The notes beneath the pieces are model-generated. The model searched no databases. It was given only the letters and a program-made list of their open reading frames with translations, and had not been told where the DNA came from. Shown in pieces: positions 16,355 through 27,398 of a stretch of DNA of 64,000 nucleotides (the first letter of the stretch is position 1; each line of letters begins with the position of its first letter). The stretch is from an uncultured Planctomycetaceae bacterium (GTDB lineage: Bacteria; Planctomycetota; Planctomycetia; Pirellulales; Pirellulaceae), in contig CALMEE010000064.1 in NCBI GenBank assembly GCA_937862885.1, positions 102,622 through 166,621 of the forward strand, given 5' to 3'. The position numbers were made by a program, and so were the translations under genes.

Positions 16355-18625
16355 TTAATCTTCAGCTTGCTCCTTACTCACCACGACAACGCGATTGCCT
16401 ACGGCTTCAATTACTTCAACGGATTCCCCTTTATCAACGAACTTTCCGCGCGAGATTACGTCGACTAACTCGCCGCTGAACCGCGCTTTTCCCGAGGGGA
16501 CTAATGGGGTAACGGCGACGCCCGACTGCCCTAACAAATAATCCCACGCGACGATCAACTCCTTCTTTTGTCGCTCTTCATTGCTGTCACCATCTTGTTC
16601 CGGGTCCAGCATCAATCGACGCAAAAATGGGGTGTTGGGGAAGTATTTTCTTAAGACGACAATCGCGGCAACACAACCTCCTAAGGCGGCCAACACCATG
16701 CCCAAAGATCTTGGCAACTGATTAAGTTCGCTGGCACTTTTCGGAATAACAAACGTTTGAGTCGCCAACACGATCGATAAAATGACCATGATCAACCCAC
16801 CAATGCCAAATATTCCGAAACCGGGCAAGACGAGCAACTCAATGGCAATGAATGCCATGCCGGTGACGAATAGCAGGATCTCTAACCAGCCAGCATTACC
16901 ATCAAAGTATTGGCTCCAGAAGAACAGGACAATACAAAGCGTTCCCAGGAATCCAGGGACACCAATACCGGGTGACGACATTTCCGTCGACAGGAGGAAC
17001 ATCGCGCCAAACAAAAGCCAAGCAGCAACCCAAGGAGAGGCGAGCGTGCGCGCAAACCATTCGATCCATTGATCGGCGACGGTTGGACTCAAAGCAACAG
17101 GCTCTTCTCGCAATTGATAGAAGGCTTTGAGTTGGTCAACATCGCTGATCAACATTTTGGCGATGTCGTATTGAAGTGCCTCGTCTCCTGACATCCCAGA
17201 ATCGCCGATTGGGACTGGGCCCACGACCGTCCAATCGGCGCGATCTTCCATTTCATTCAGGGATTCCGCTGAAAAAAGTTCAACCGCACCCGTCTTGGTG
17301 TTCCGCATCCGTTGTAGTTGAACAGAGGGATCAACAAAGGCTGCCAGCACGGACCAATCATGCTCGGTCTTGTTGGCAAACGATTTGACGGCACGCAACA
17401 AATCTTGCACTGCCTGAGGCTTCAAGTTCTGGTTTTTGTCGCCGCCAATCCGCGCGGTTTTTGCCATCAGCAAGTGGTCGCAGGCAAGCGCGACTAATGC
17501 CGTCGGGCCCCCCGCCTTTTCGGGAACATAGGCCACGGTACGAACCTTGCTCGGGTCGAGTTGGGCCAAGTACTCAGCGAGTCGAATGCACTCGTAAGCA
17601 TCGCCATTTGAGGTATCCAGACGAACCAAGACCAAATTGGCAGATTCCACCCGTTGATGCAATGATCGCAGCAGCCAATTGACGGCGCGACGATCCAAGT
17701 AATCGCGGACGTGCAACTGGATCGCCCGCCATTCTTTGCCCCCAGAAGGATCGACTTCCAGAGAACTCGCATCGATGCGAAGCCGATTCGCCAATTGTCG
17801 GCGCGATGTTACTCGGTTGCGAATTAAGCGGTAGTCTTCGAGTTGCTGGCTAGTTAACAGGGGCGAGGTCCCTTCATCGCTAATCGTCTCAAATGACACC
17901 ATGCCTTTTTCACGTAATCTCTCAAGCTCGTTCCGGTCTACAAACACAAATCCATCAGTCGTTTCTGCTCGCGTGATGGCGAGATTTGGGTCAATCAAGC
18001 TCAAGACTAGCGGAGGTGGCAAGACCCGCCGCTTCAATGCGATCTCTTCGTATGCGACCAGTCGGGTTTTGTTGATGACTTGCTCATCGATTCCGGCCTC
18101 GCCAATCGCCGAGTCATTGTGCATGGCCAACTCATTGCATGCCAGCGCCACCAACACCGCGTGACCCTTGAGATGACTTATGGGTTTGGAATTCAGTTGG
18201 TCGGTGCCAGGGGCCAATCCCTGTGGAGCTGGAATATAGGCGATAGTGCGAATTCGATTTGCGCGACTGTCGGTAAGCAACTCCGCCAATGCCAAACAGG
18301 CATGAAAATCGCTTCCCTGTCCAGTTTTCGAATTTCGCGTATCAAATTCCAAGATAACGATTTCTCGCGCATCGGGGGAAGTAGCGGAGCGACTGGTCTG
18401 CAATGCAGCCTCCAGCGAGTCACGCACCTGTTGAGCGCTTTGCGTCGTAATCGGCAACCGCACTGGAATTAATCGGGCATTGACTAACTTCGCGTCGTCA
18501 ACGCCATCCGCTTGGGCAGGTGCCGCTCCCGGTTCCTGAGCAACAGCTCTAACTGCACCCAACGAAACGAATACCAGGCCTGCAAACACGAATAACGGCA
18601 AGTATCGGGGAGATGGAATGTTCAA
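16355..18625 (-). CDS. NfeD-family membrane protein with two ClpP-like domains
   Basis: A 756-residue membrane protein. A signal peptide covers residues 1-29 (ending near AVAQ). Two ClpP/crotonase-like domains follow, marked by GHAVLVALACNELAM (18121-18170) and PTALVALACDHLLM (17461-17510). Then come about five membrane helices and a C-terminal NfeD OB-fold domain ending in a VVVVSKEQ strand. NfeD proteins work with SPFH/stomatin partners, some as Ser-Lys proteases. In both protease-like domains the position where I expect the nucleophile Ser (SAG-type motif) is not Ser, so activity is doubtful. No stomatin gene is adjacent. Confidence 0.88.
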   Translation of the reverse strand: MNIPSPRYLPLFVFAGLVFVSLGAVRAVAQEPGAAPAQADGVDDAKLVNARLIPVRLPITTQSAQQVRDSLEAALQTSRSATSPDAREIVILEFDTRNSKTGQGSDFHACLALAELLTDSRANRIRTIAYIPAPQGLAPGTDQLNSKPISHLKGHAVLVALACNELAMHNDSAIGEAGIDEQVINKTRLVAYEEIALKRRVLPPPLVLSLIDPNLAITRAETTDGFVFVDRNELERLREKGMVSFETISDEGTSPLLTSQQLEDYRLIRNRVTSRRQLANRLRIDASSLEVDPSGGKEWRAIQLHVRDYLDRRAVNWLLRSLHQRVESANLVLVRLDTSNGDAYECIRLAEYLAQLDPSKVRTVAYVPEKAGGPTALVALACDHLLMAKTARIGGDKNQNLKPQAVQDLLRAVKSFANKTEHDWSVLAAFVDPSVQLQRMRNTKTGAVELFSAESLNEMEDRADWTVVGPVPIGDSGMSGDEALQYDIAKMLISDVDQLKAFYQLREEPVALSPTVADQWIEWFARTLASPWVAAWLLFGAMFLLSTEMSSPGIGVPGFLGTLCIVLFFWSQYFDGNAGWLEILLFVTGMAFIAIELLVLPGFGIFGIGGLIMVILSIVLATQTFVIPKSASELNQLPRSLGMVLAALGGCVAAIVVLRKYFPNTPFLRRLMLDPEQDGDSNEERQKKELIVAWDYLLGQSGVAVTPLVPSGKARFSGELVDVISRGKFVDKGESVEVIEAVGNRVVVVSKEQAED

Positions 18626-19144
18626 CTTGTCTACCTCGGGTCTAAAAGTTGCTCAAATTATACGATAATTACTGGCTTTGAGAACATTCGCAAGCTGCAC
18701 AAACAGTCTTGAAAGATCGCCCAAAAATCGAATCCCGCCGAAAGCTTGAGCCAAAATGAACGATTATCGAAATGAATCTGCCGTGTTGACACGGGACAAA
18801 TTCGCGAAGCCCAATCCTGTTTACAGGGCTTTTCCAGTGTTCGCACTTCACTCAGACCGGAGTGAGCGCAAAAAAAGCGAGCCCTTACGGACTCGCTTCG
18901 TAATACATTCGTGGTCGTGTAAATCAATGTTGGTCAGTTTGCGGCGGCAAAATTGAGCGATCTCATAACCAGATGATACGCAGATCTTGCTTGAAATCGA
19001 CTCAACCGAAACTTATTTGTCTGAACCAGCGAGTTGCGGTTCTCACCGCGCGGCAATGTTTCTCAAAGTAGTAAATCATGCTGGGCATATCGTATGACGT
19101 CAGTGCAGTAGTCTCATGTAGCGAAAATCATCGATAGGGTTGAC
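18626..19144. other. Intergenic region containing one intrinsic terminator
   Basis: A minus-strand terminator is present at 18870-18898 and serves the secreted-protein gene that ends at 19145. Nothing else was recognised. Confidence 0.5.
18870..18898 (-). terminator. Rho-independent terminator
   Basis: The stem pairs 18875-18881 with 18892-18898, extended by CC/GG with a one-base bulge. On the minus strand it is followed by seven T (18876-18870). It lies about 250 bases beyond the stop at 19145 and presumably ends that transcript. Confidence 0.75.
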
Positions 19145-20767
19145 TTACCTCCCGGTCGGACTAATTGGTCGCCGTCCGCGGCCAGTGTCATCAATGGCAT
19201 TGTAAATGATCGCGCCCAATCCAACTGGCCAGGCACCACCAATGAACGCGCCATCTCCGAATCCGCCGTATCCGCCATAACCATAACCGTAGTCACCGCC
19301 AAAACCTTGGTAGCCACCCATACCAAAACCATGAGGGTCCGGTTGTTGTGGTAACGGTGTATTGACGGCTTCCAGATAATCTTGACGCGCGACGTGGTGA
19401 TTTAACCAACCGATCGACTCTGGCGGGATCATGCAGATGTCAAACACATCACTAGAAAAGTTTGCGAAGTTGTTTCGGCTTGGCTCATTGGACACGAACC
19501 TTGCACTTGTTCGACTCTGAGAATCGAACTGGCCATATTGGCGATTATGCGAAGGAAAATTGCTCGACGTAGAATCGATGATCTCTACCCCAGTAGCTGC
19601 AAAGCCATCGCTACCTCCAGCGATAACGCCATACGTCCCCGCTCCCAAACCTTCAATCTTAAAGATACCTAAATTGTCAACTCGAGATGTGGCGACTACT
19701 GCGTCATTTTGGATAATGTGAACGGTAGCGTTTCGGACATCAATCGGTCGACCGCTAACGCTGTCAAGTTGGTGAATCCGGCCGGTGAAAATACCATTAA
19801 CCAAGCGCACGGGATGATGGTTGACCGAAGTCGCAGGAGTTGCTGGAGGAGGGTAATTTCTTAAGCCGTATTGGCCGTACAGATGAGGGGGATCTTCCGG
19901 ACCTTCGCCAACATCGTATAGATCGAAAATGCGGAAAGAGACCATAGGCGCTAACGTCTTGACAAGCTCAGGAACGATGCGACCGGATCGCGGTGACGGC
20001 AAGACATTAAGTGATCTCGGACTCACTTGATCAAACGTATTATAGGGAAGTGCATTGAAGCCGAAAGCCGCAAAATTTGACTTGCCAAACACGACAATCG
20101 TAACGGGGCCGGGTAGTAAACCATCGACTTCAAAGTTGCCGTTCTCGTCGACTGTTGTTTCGGCGGCAACTTGGCCATTTCTTAAGATGAAGATGTTTGT
20201 CGCGCCGTCGTCGCTTCCGCTAGCCTGGTGAACGGTCCCTTTCAAGTTTCCGTTCTGACTGAGCATAACCCAGCTTGCTCGAATCATGTCGCTTACTCCG
20301 CCACGAGCGGTCTCGTGCGCTGCCCCGTGCCACCCCGCAACGCGCGGATCGATTTTTTCACGAGATAACGATGATTGAGCCTGCCGATCATCGTCAGCAC
20401 CGCCCAATGCCGACGGGAGCCCGGCGGCTTCGGCCCAGTTCGGGTCTTCGTCTTGATTGCGGAACCAACTTGCGGCCTCAAAACCGACCTGGCGTAGGCC
20501 GTTTGGACTGACCGAGGATTGCGTTCGTTGCCGCTGTCGTTCGGCCGGATTGTCGGTTACGGCGCCCGGACGCAACGTGTTTTGATAGCGGTCGTAAGCT
20601 CTACCACTTGTCTGGTTTGGAGGGGACCAGTCGGAGGTGTAGGAACTGCTCGTACCTGTATGACTGTCCTGTACCGCACTCGCCCCCGTGGCAATGGCAA
20701 TACTGAACACAGGTAACGTCAACGCAATCATATGCGTTTTCAGAAACTTCTTGACGTTCATAGTCAT
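19145..20767 (-). CDS. Secreted protein with two carboxypeptidase-regulatory/CnaB-like domains and Gly/Tyr-rich tail
   Basis: A 540-residue exported protein with a Lys-containing N-terminus and hydrophobic core ending at ASA (signal peptide, ~residues 1-31). Two beta-sandwich segments resemble carboxypeptidase-regulatory domains: GNLKGTVHQ through TTVDENGNFEVDGLLPGPVTIVVFG, and FTGRIHQLDS through TSRVDNLGIFKIEGLGAGTYGVIAGG. The C-terminus is Gly/Tyr-rich (FGMGGYQGFGGDYGYGYGG). It probably sits at the cell surface or in the periplasm. Function unknown. Confidence 0.75.
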   Translation of the reverse strand: MTMNVKKFLKTHMIALTLPVFSIAIATGASAVQDSHTGTSSSYTSDWSPPNQTSGRAYDRYQNTLRPGAVTDNPAERQRQRTQSSVSPNGLRQVGFEAASWFRNQDEDPNWAEAAGLPSALGGADDDRQAQSSLSREKIDPRVAGWHGAAHETARGGVSDMIRASWVMLSQNGNLKGTVHQASGSDDGATNIFILRNGQVAAETTVDENGNFEVDGLLPGPVTIVVFGKSNFAAFGFNALPYNTFDQVSPRSLNVLPSPRSGRIVPELVKTLAPMVSFRIFDLYDVGEGPEDPPHLYGQYGLRNYPPPATPATSVNHHPVRLVNGIFTGRIHQLDSVSGRPIDVRNATVHIIQNDAVVATSRVDNLGIFKIEGLGAGTYGVIAGGSDGFAATGVEIIDSTSSNFPSHNRQYGQFDSQSRTSARFVSNEPSRNNFANFSSDVFDICMIPPESIGWLNHHVARQDYLEAVNTPLPQQPDPHGFGMGGYQGFGGDYGYGYGGYGGFGDGAFIGGAWPVGLGAIIYNAIDDTGRGRRPISPTGR

Positions 20768-21665
20768 CTTCCATAAAAGAGTATCGAAGTCGATCCCATA
20801 TGCCTGGAAACCATTCCAAGCGGCTCTTCACCTTCAACTTAGACGATAGTTAATTGGGTTCAAAAAAATTTGAGGTCGCCATCAATGAAATGTTGTGGAT
20901 TTACGTCCTGATACTCGAAATGTGTCGAGCCTGTCATTCGCCAGATTTTTATTAAAGTGGAAGCAGCCATGCTTCAACCATTTATTCGAAGAAGCTTCAC
21001 CCATATCGAGAATCCGCACGTCCGGCAAACTTTAACTTGATTCGTTTTCCAGCCAGCATGGATTCAACCGCGCCGGCCGAACGAACTGCGACAAAAGTCA
21101 GAACTTGAGAACACTCGAGTCTCGGAAGACGGTATTTTCCTTTTTCCTGTCCATTCCTATCATTACGTCTGGAAGAAAACCGATCAGCTAAACAGAGGTT
21201 CCGCCGTCCATCGCGGCACGGCAATACAAACGCAACCTGTCGGGTTACAGGTGGAATATTCTCGCGCTACCGTGCGCCGGGGCAACGTTTGCAAAGCCGG
21301 CGGTTTAGATGAAAATTATGCATTGCCTAACGAGCTGAAACGAGGAAAGCTTGGGTGGTGAAGTTTATGAGATAAAATCATTAGTTAGTTGTTTTTGATT
21401 CGCTCGGTTGACTGAACAGTGCAAAGAACTAGGCTAGCAAAGTTGGCCATAAAATGACGGAATGTACCCGTAGGTGTTGGCTCGCCGTGCCTCGTCAATG
21501 CAGCCGTTGCTAGTTGTGAGCCTGATCATGAGCCAAGTTTTTTTGCCTAGCTCAATTCATTGCCGCTACAATCGCAATTAGAATTAAACGCGGTTTGGTA
21601 GCGGCTAATCGAAACGGCAAGCGCACCGTATCGCTTATCATCAACAGAACAGCATGCCGTAGTAA
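20768..21665. other. 898-base region without a recognised gene
   Basis: Both flanking genes point away from it, so two promoters are expected. Short ORFs (for example 20997-21224 minus) have no recognisable features. No tRNA, riboswitch or repeat was identified. Confidence 0.45.
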
Positions 21666-22601
21666 GTGTTGAACATGACATCGTTAAATCATCCGATTGG
21701 ATTTGTTAATTGGCCAGTTCCCACGCTCGGTGGCAAACAGTTTTGGACGGATGTTGAGTATTTCGCCGGTTGGCGAATTCAGCAGAACACGGAAACGGGC
21801 CACTATCGTCTGCTCGACCCAAAACAGATTCGCCACGCATGGGGAAACCGATTGCATTGCCAAATGCGTTTGTCACGCATTCGAGAGGAAAGAGAACTCA
21901 AACCTCATGTTGGTAAGGTCGTCATCTTACTGCATGGTCTCAGTCGCACGCGTAATTCTCTGAAGCACCTCGCGCGAACACTTAATGACGTTGGTTTGTA
22001 CCAAGTTATTCCGTTTGAATATGCAAGTTGCCGCGGTACGATTGAACAGCACGCAAAGAACTTGCATTCGATGATTCAGCACCTCGGCATTGCTGTGGAA
22101 GAAATTAACTTTGTTTGCCACAGCTTGGGGAATTTGATTGTACGTCGCTATTTGCACGACCATCCCATGGCTGGATCTGGCTCGTCCGGGTATCCGAAAA
22201 TCGGCAGGATGGCGATGTTGGCTCCGCCGAATCACGGGTCGAAAATGGCGGCGATCATGCGCTACACGGGCATCTTCCAAGTCATTACGGGAGCCAGCGG
22301 TCATGCATTATCGATCGACTGGCCTTCTTATTCCAAGACGCTTGCCATACCGAAGTTCGAGTTTGCAATTCTTGCCGGAACCGGGAGCAGAAAACTGAAA
22401 TGGCTAAATAACCCTTTACTGAGCGAGACAAGCGATTTGACGGTGACGCTTAACGAGACAAAATTAACCGGTGCAGCGGACTATAAATGTTTTCCGGTAT
22501 ATCACTGGTCGATGCTCTACAATCGACAAGTCATCGATGCTGTAGTCCGGTTTTTGCAACATGGCTACCTTGTGACGGCAGGTGAGAAAACGACTTTGTA
22601 G
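21666..22601 (+). CDS. Alpha/beta-hydrolase, lipase-like (PGAP1/DUF676 type)
   Basis: A 311-residue hydrolase. KVVILLHGLSRTRNS carries the oxyanion-hole HG, CHSLGN is the nucleophile elbow with Ser, and LAPPNHGSKMA is typical of triacylglycerol lipases. His near the C-terminus (FPVYHWSML) is the likely triad member. The residue before HSLG is Cys instead of the usual Gly. No signal peptide is obvious, so it is probably intracellular. The GTG at 21666 or ATG at 21675 could be the start. Substrate unknown. Confidence 0.8.
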   Translation: MLNMTSLNHPIGFVNWPVPTLGGKQFWTDVEYFAGWRIQQNTETGHYRLLDPKQIRHAWGNRLHCQMRLSRIREERELKPHVGKVVILLHGLSRTRNSLKHLARTLNDVGLYQVIPFEYASCRGTIEQHAKNLHSMIQHLGIAVEEINFVCHSLGNLIVRRYLHDHPMAGSGSSGYPKIGRMAMLAPPNHGSKMAAIMRYTGIFQVITGASGHALSIDWPSYSKTLAIPKFEFAILAGTGSRKLKWLNNPLLSETSDLTVTLNETKLTGAADYKCFPVYHWSMLYNRQVIDAVVRFLQHGYLVTAGEKTTL

Positions 22602-22652
22602 GAGTTGGTTTGCTTGTCTGCATGGGCTGCTATGCTTTGGTAGCACGTGAGT

Positions 22653-23933
22653 TTACGTTGTCACCCGCTTGACATGCGAGACGAGTTGCCCCCAATCCAA
22701 GGTTGTTTTGATCTCGTCGCCTGGATTTACGCGGTCGCTGCTACTGAGCAACTTACCTTCGAGATCGGTAGTCAGGGAATAGCCTCGTGCGAGCACAGCC
22801 AAAGGATTGACGGCAGCGAGTCGTGAAGAGGATTGCTGCCAGCGATGCCGCGCCCGTTCAATGAATCGATCCATTGCTGTTTGCAGTCGTTGTTCAATCA
22901 GGTCAATTCGTTGGTATCTTTCCGTTAACAGATCTTCCGGGCGGCGTAAACAACGTTGCGCGGCCAGCGCTGCAAGTCGACTTCGGGCAGTGTTAATTTG
23001 TTGTGAAACCAAAAAACTCAGGCGAGCCGATGCATCGGCGAGGAAGTTGTACCATTCCATTCGATCGGGAAAAACTTTCTCAGCTGCTTCGCTTGGCGTT
23101 AGAGCTTTGGCATCGGCTGCTAGGTCGCTGAGCGTTACGTCAATTTCGTGGCCGATCGCAGAGAGCGTCGGAATCGAGCTTGCGCGAATGGCGCGAACCA
23201 CGCGTTCGTCATTGAAACTCCAAAGGTCTTCAGCGCTGCCACCGCCGCGTGTAATTACTAAGGCGTCTATTCGCGGGGAAATTCTGGCCGCGTTTTGGAT
23301 GGCTTGTACAATTTCAGCAGGTGCCTCGTTTCCCTGGACGCGGCAGCCGAAAATGAGAATATCGGTGAGTGGCCAGCGACGTTTGGCGATTTGACAAAAA
23401 TCGCGAACAGCTGCACCGCTGGGGCTGGTGATAAGCCCGATTCTTCTGGGAAACTTGGGAAGCTGGCGTTTCAGTCGAGCGTCGAAGAGGCCTTCCGCAG
23501 CCAGCTTTTGATATAGCTGGCGAAATGCAACCTGCAAGCTGCCCTCGCCCACTGGCTCAAGATATCGCACAACCAACTGGTAAGTACCACGCGGCGGATA
23601 GATGTCGATATCGCCGCAACAAAGTACTTTTTGCCCGTCTTCCAATTGGAAGTTCATGCGTTGCGAGGTCGTCCGCCAGAGCACGGCTCGTAATTGGGCG
23701 CTCTCGTCGTTTAAATTGAAGTAGCAGTGCCCTGAACTGGGGCGACTTAGGCCGGAAACTTCACCCTGCACCCAAACCGTCGAAAAGGTTTCCTCTAAAG
23801 TTTGTTTTAGGTGCTTTGTAAACTCTGAAACCGTGTAAACGGTTCGGGAAAGATCATCGCGCATTTCGATTTTGAGTGCTTCGCTCGTTGGCCGTTGAGT
23901 TTTGTCCGCTGAGTCTGCATAATACGAAATCAC
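22653..23933 (-). CDS. xseA: Exodeoxyribonuclease VII large subunit XseA
   Basis: A 426-residue catalytic subunit of exonuclease VII, which degrades single-stranded DNA. The N-terminal OB domain (VYTVSEFTKHLKQTLEETFSTVWVQGEVSG) leads into the catalytic core with GRIGLITSPSGAAVRDF, ALVITRGGGSAEDLWSFNDE and AIGHEIDVTLSDLAAD. A helical region and the C-terminal LAVLARGYSLTTD segment follow. The small subunit gene xseB is not adjacent. The start at 23933 gives a 23-residue leader before conserved sequence, and the ATG at about 23864 is an alternative. Confidence 0.95.
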   Translation of the reverse strand: MISYYADSADKTQRPTSEALKIEMRDDLSRTVYTVSEFTKHLKQTLEETFSTVWVQGEVSGLSRPSSGHCYFNLNDESAQLRAVLWRTTSQRMNFQLEDGQKVLCCGDIDIYPPRGTYQLVVRYLEPVGEGSLQVAFRQLYQKLAAEGLFDARLKRQLPKFPRRIGLITSPSGAAVRDFCQIAKRRWPLTDILIFGCRVQGNEAPAEIVQAIQNAARISPRIDALVITRGGGSAEDLWSFNDERVVRAIRASSIPTLSAIGHEIDVTLSDLAADAKALTPSEAAEKVFPDRMEWYNFLADASARLSFLVSQQINTARSRLAALAAQRCLRRPEDLLTERYQRIDLIEQRLQTAMDRFIERARHRWQQSSSRLAAVNPLAVLARGYSLTTDLEGKLLSSSDRVNPGDEIKTTLDWGQLVSHVKRVTT

Positions 23934-24072
23934 TTAGGAGTTGTCAGCCTGACCGAGCGAATGAAGTTTTGTGCTCCCCATCTGGTTGCCTTGAAATAAA
24001 GCTGCCAAGGAATACGAGTGGGAACGGTGATGCTGCTGATCAATTCGTGCTTTAACCCAAGCCAACCGTGCC

Positions 24073-25551
24073 ATGAACGACAAAATCAGTTACACAGGGA
24101 TCACATTCGACGACGTGTTGATTGAACCGCGATACAGCGATATTGTGCCCAGCGACGTTGATGTATCAACTCACCTCACGCGCGGAATCCGTCTGAAAAT
24201 TCCTTTGATTAGCGCACCCATGGACACGGTGACCGAGCACGAACTGGCCATTGCCCTGGCAAAGATTGGCGGAATCGGCGTGATTCACAAAAATATGTCG
24301 ATTGAACTGCAAACGGAAGAAGTCAACAAAGTCAAACGTAGCGCCAACGGTATCATCGATGACCCGGTGACTTTGCCGCCGACGGCCACCGTCGCCAATG
24401 CGCGTGAGATGATGGACCAACACAACGTATCTGGTATCCCGATTGTGCTGTCTGATAGCAGTTTGGTCGGTATCATCACGCGCCGCGATTTACGGTTCTT
24501 AGAGCGCAGTGACACCAAAATCTCGGACGTTATGACGAAATCACCGCTGGTGACAGCAACGGGGAGAGTAACGCTTGAGGAAGCTGAGAAAATTTTAACG
24601 GCTAAAAAAGTAGAGAAACTTTTGCTGGTTGACGAAAATAACAAACTGAGGGGACTTATTACGATTAAAGACATCGACATGATGAAGCGGTTTCCCGACG
24701 CATGCAAAGACATGCAGGGTAGGCTGCGAGTTGGTGCGGCGGTTGGTGTGTTCGACGAAGACCGTGTGGCCAGCTTAATTGAAAAGAGTGTTGATGTTCT
24801 GATTGTGGATAGTGCCCATGGTCACTCAAAAAATGTATTGGAAACGATTCGGTCAATCAAAGCGAAATGGGACATTGAAGTCGTTGCAGGCAACGTAGCG
24901 ACTGCTGATGGAGCCAGGGCGTTAATTGATGCCGGAGCGGATGCCGTGAAAGTCGGTATCGGACCAGGTTCGATTTGTACGACGAGGGTAGTCAGTGGAA
25001 TTGGCGTGCCGCAGATTACGGCCATTTACCACACTGCTTTAGAGGCAAATCGAGCAGGTGTTCCTGTAATTGCCGACGGTGGCATTCGTTTTTCGGGTGA
25101 CATAACCAAAGCGATCGTTGCCGGCGCGTCTTCGGTAATGGTCGGAGGTTTATTTGCTGGATTGGCCGAGAGCCCTGGCGAGACGATTCTTTATCAAGGT
25201 CGAACCTTCAAGGTCTACCGAGGTATGGGATCGATGGGGGCAATGGTCAAAGGATCCAGTGAACGCTACCGCCAGAAGGATGCGGCTGGTGGCAAACTAG
25301 TTCCTGAAGGAGTTGAAGGAAGAGTTCCGTTTAAGGGTGGATTGAGCGAATTTGCTTATCAGCTCGTGGGCGGATTAAGAGCGGGAATGGGTTACTGTGG
25401 AACCCGTACGATTGAAGAATTACGCACGGAAGGTCGATTCATTCAAGTCTCGACTGCGAGTGTTAGGGAGAGTCACCCCCATGACATTGCTATTACGCAG
25501 GAAGCGCCAAATTACACCAGCGAACCCGACGTTGTCGGCCTGGCTTATTAA
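24073..25551 (+). CDS. guaB: Inosine-5'-monophosphate dehydrogenase
   Basis: Oxidises IMP to XMP, the committed step to GMP. At 492 residues it has the standard (beta/alpha)8 barrel with a CBS-domain pair inserted around residues 95-205 ([34 protein letters not shown]). The catalytic loop is [18 protein letters not shown], the phosphate site [11 protein letters not shown], and the flap RGMGSMGAM. The end of the gene is overlapped by the next gene in another frame. Confidence 0.98.
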   Translation: MNDKISYTGITFDDVLIEPRYSDIVPSDVDVSTHLTRGIRLKIPLISAPMDTVTEHELAIALAKIGGIGVIHKNMSIELQTEEVNKVKRSANGIIDDPVTLPPTATVANAREMMDQHNVSGIPIVLSDSSLVGIITRRDLRFLERSDTKISDVMTKSPLVTATGRVTLEEAEKILTAKKVEKLLLVDENNKLRGLITIKDIDMMKRFPDACKDMQGRLRVGAAVGVFDEDRVASLIEKSVDVLIVDSAHGHSKNVLETIRSIKAKWDIEVVAGNVATADGARALIDAGADAVKVGIGPGSICTTRVVSGIGVPQITAIYHTALEANRAGVPVIADGGIRFSGDITKAIVAGASSVMVGGLFAGLAESPGETILYQGRTFKVYRGMGSMGAMVKGSSERYRQKDAAGGKLVPEGVEGRVPFKGGLSEFAYQLVGGLRAGMGYCGTRTIEELRTEGRFIQVSTASVRESHPHDIAITQEAPNYTSEPDVVGLAY

Positions 25552-27208
25552 TTCACTGAAACTCGGCGCCGATCCAGTTCAGCGTCGGCTTGAGAAACGG
25601 TCTCTATCGACTTGGAACATTCTATTTCTTTTGACAGCGATCATGTTCCCGCTCCCATCCGCAGTGTGTGGGCAGCAAGCGTCGCGTGCTCCTCGGTTCA
25701 ACGATGGCGAGCGGGCAAGTCAAATCGCTTCGGCCTACGACGAAAATGAATACCGGCCTCCCGTTCACGCGAAACCGATTCACAACGCGAACGGAGAACG
25801 AACAACCATCCGCTCACGCGTCTTTCCGACACAAGCCACTGACGCGCAGGTCCCAATGACAAACCAAAGCGAACATTCGCAGCAGGTTCCGCGCATCGCA
25901 AACTCGCTACCAGACGCACATGCAATTTCCACGCAGCACCAAGCCAACTCAGTTGACGACCAGATTCATCGACGCTCGACAGGTGTGAACTCATCTCGTG
26001 TTGAAAACCCTTTGCGTCAATCGACGCACACTCAACAGCACCAGCGCAATCCTCGTCAGAACTATGAAGTTCAACAGGTGGGCTACAACCAGGATTACCT
26101 GGAATGGGGGCAACAGCGGCGGAGTGCAAATTCACCGCAGCAAACAAACTACAATTCGATGCAACTGCAAGCGCCGCGGCAACAGGATGACTGGAAGCCA
26201 GCATCGAATCAATACGAAGATTCGGTGCAGCCCTTGCACGACCCGTTTGGAGACAATTCGCGGTACCGATCTACAACACCAAACGTAGACCAACGCATGG
26301 TACCTCGACGACGTGAATCGACTGGGCAACCCACACTAGCCGATCCGCGGACGAACCCAAATTACGGGAGAAATGACGGGTCAAATCAATCGCAACTCTT
26401 TGAATCACCGGAATTCGCTGGACGTCATTCACTTGAAGGACAAAGCCAAGTCGAGCAGATTCAAGGTAATCCATCGCGGCAGACATCGTCCCGCCAGCCG
26501 AGCCACCTAAGTTATTATCAAGACGATGATGACGACTATACAACGGCCAGGACTTCGCCACGATCTTGCGATTACTTCCGCGAAAGCCTGTTGAGCCGAT
26601 CAATCACCGATATCGTAGTTGACATTAGCCCGTTTCGTCCGTATGCAGACCAAATCGACTACCAACCGGAGTCGATGCGCCAGTGGCGTGACCGTTGCGG
26701 ACAGGTTTTGGCAACAGGCACTTTATTGAGACTCGAGCGAAGTTACGCAGTTATTACTAATCGAAACGGTCACGAGCAATTCGTACACGTTGCATCGTTA
26801 GGGGATTCCGATTTGGCTGAAATCTCTGGTTACTGGGGCCTGCCAATTGAATGCGTGCTGGGCTGTTATGAATATCATGGTCGTTGTTGGACACCTTTGA
26901 CGACAACTTGGTACGCGTCGAATCTGTGTCACAAGCCTCTTTATTTCCAAGATGTCCAATTGGAACGCTATGGACATTCGGCTGGCCCGTTTCGACAACC
27001 TGTTCGCTCGGCAGCCCACTTCTTTGTAAGTCTGGTAATGCTCCCCTATCATGAGGCCATCAATCCACCTAACGAATGCCAATATGCACTTGGCTACTAC
27101 CGTCCGGGCAGCTGCGCACCATGGCTGATTGAGCCATTCCCGATTAGTTTAGAGGGCAGCACCTACATGGCTACCAAATACGCGGGCATGGGATTCCTGG
27201 TTCCCTAA
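25481..27208 (+). CDS. Secreted Gln/Asn/Ser-rich protein with planctomycete-type C-terminal domain
   Basis: About 575 residues from the ATG at 25481, which lies inside guaB. A later start at TTG 25532 still overlaps guaB by 20 bases. A hydrophobic stretch ([21 protein letters not shown]) looks like a signal peptide with a long cytoplasmic leader. About 300 residues of Gln/Asn/Ser/Arg-rich low complexity follow. The last ~200 residues are a folded domain with several Cys and Trp and an ending [17 protein letters not shown] recall similar endings in other planctomycete hypotheticals. A strong terminator follows at 27296. Function unknown. Confidence 0.7.
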   Translation: MTLLLRRKRQITPANPTLSAWLINSLKLGADPVQRRLEKRSLSTWNILFLLTAIMFPLPSAVCGQQASRAPRFNDGERASQIASAYDENEYRPPVHAKPIHNANGERTTIRSRVFPTQATDAQVPMTNQSEHSQQVPRIANSLPDAHAISTQHQANSVDDQIHRRSTGVNSSRVENPLRQSTHTQQHQRNPRQNYEVQQVGYNQDYLEWGQQRRSANSPQQTNYNSMQLQAPRQQDDWKPASNQYEDSVQPLHDPFGDNSRYRSTTPNVDQRMVPRRRESTGQPTLADPRTNPNYGRNDGSNQSQLFESPEFAGRHSLEGQSQVEQIQGNPSRQTSSRQPSHLSYYQDDDDDYTTARTSPRSCDYFRESLLSRSITDIVVDISPFRPYADQIDYQPESMRQWRDRCGQVLATGTLLRLERSYAVITNRNGHEQFVHVASLGDSDLAEISGYWGLPIECVLGCYEYHGRCWTPLTTTWYASNLCHKPLYFQDVQLERYGHSAGPFRQPVRSAAHFFVSLVMLPYHEAINPPNECQYALGYYRPGSCAPWLIEPFPISLEGSTYMATKYAGMGFLVP

Positions 27209-27295
27209 TCCCTTAATCGCGGACGTTAACTGAACACCTTTCTCCTTTAGACTTCGTAAGCCTGAACAGCGATAATCTTGAGGGCGATTGGCTCT

Positions 27296-27327
27296 AGGGC
27301 GGCTACTCATTTCGGGGTAGCCGCCCT
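27296..27327 (+). terminator. Rho-independent terminator
   Basis: Perfect 11-base-pair stem, AGGGCGGCTAC (27296-27306) with GTAGCCGCCCT (27317-27327), and a 10-base loop. It is followed by GTTAGTTT. It ends the guaB/secreted-protein transcript. Confidence 0.85.
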
Positions 27328-27398
27328 GTTAGTTTCTCAATCCAATAAGAGAACAGGCAGTTTATGGGTGTCAACAGTGGTCGTGGCCCCAAAATAAG

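Noticed and set aside
22807..23394. 195-codon plus-strand open frame
   Set aside because: It is antisense to xseA and Arg/Ser-rich, as expected of a shadow frame.
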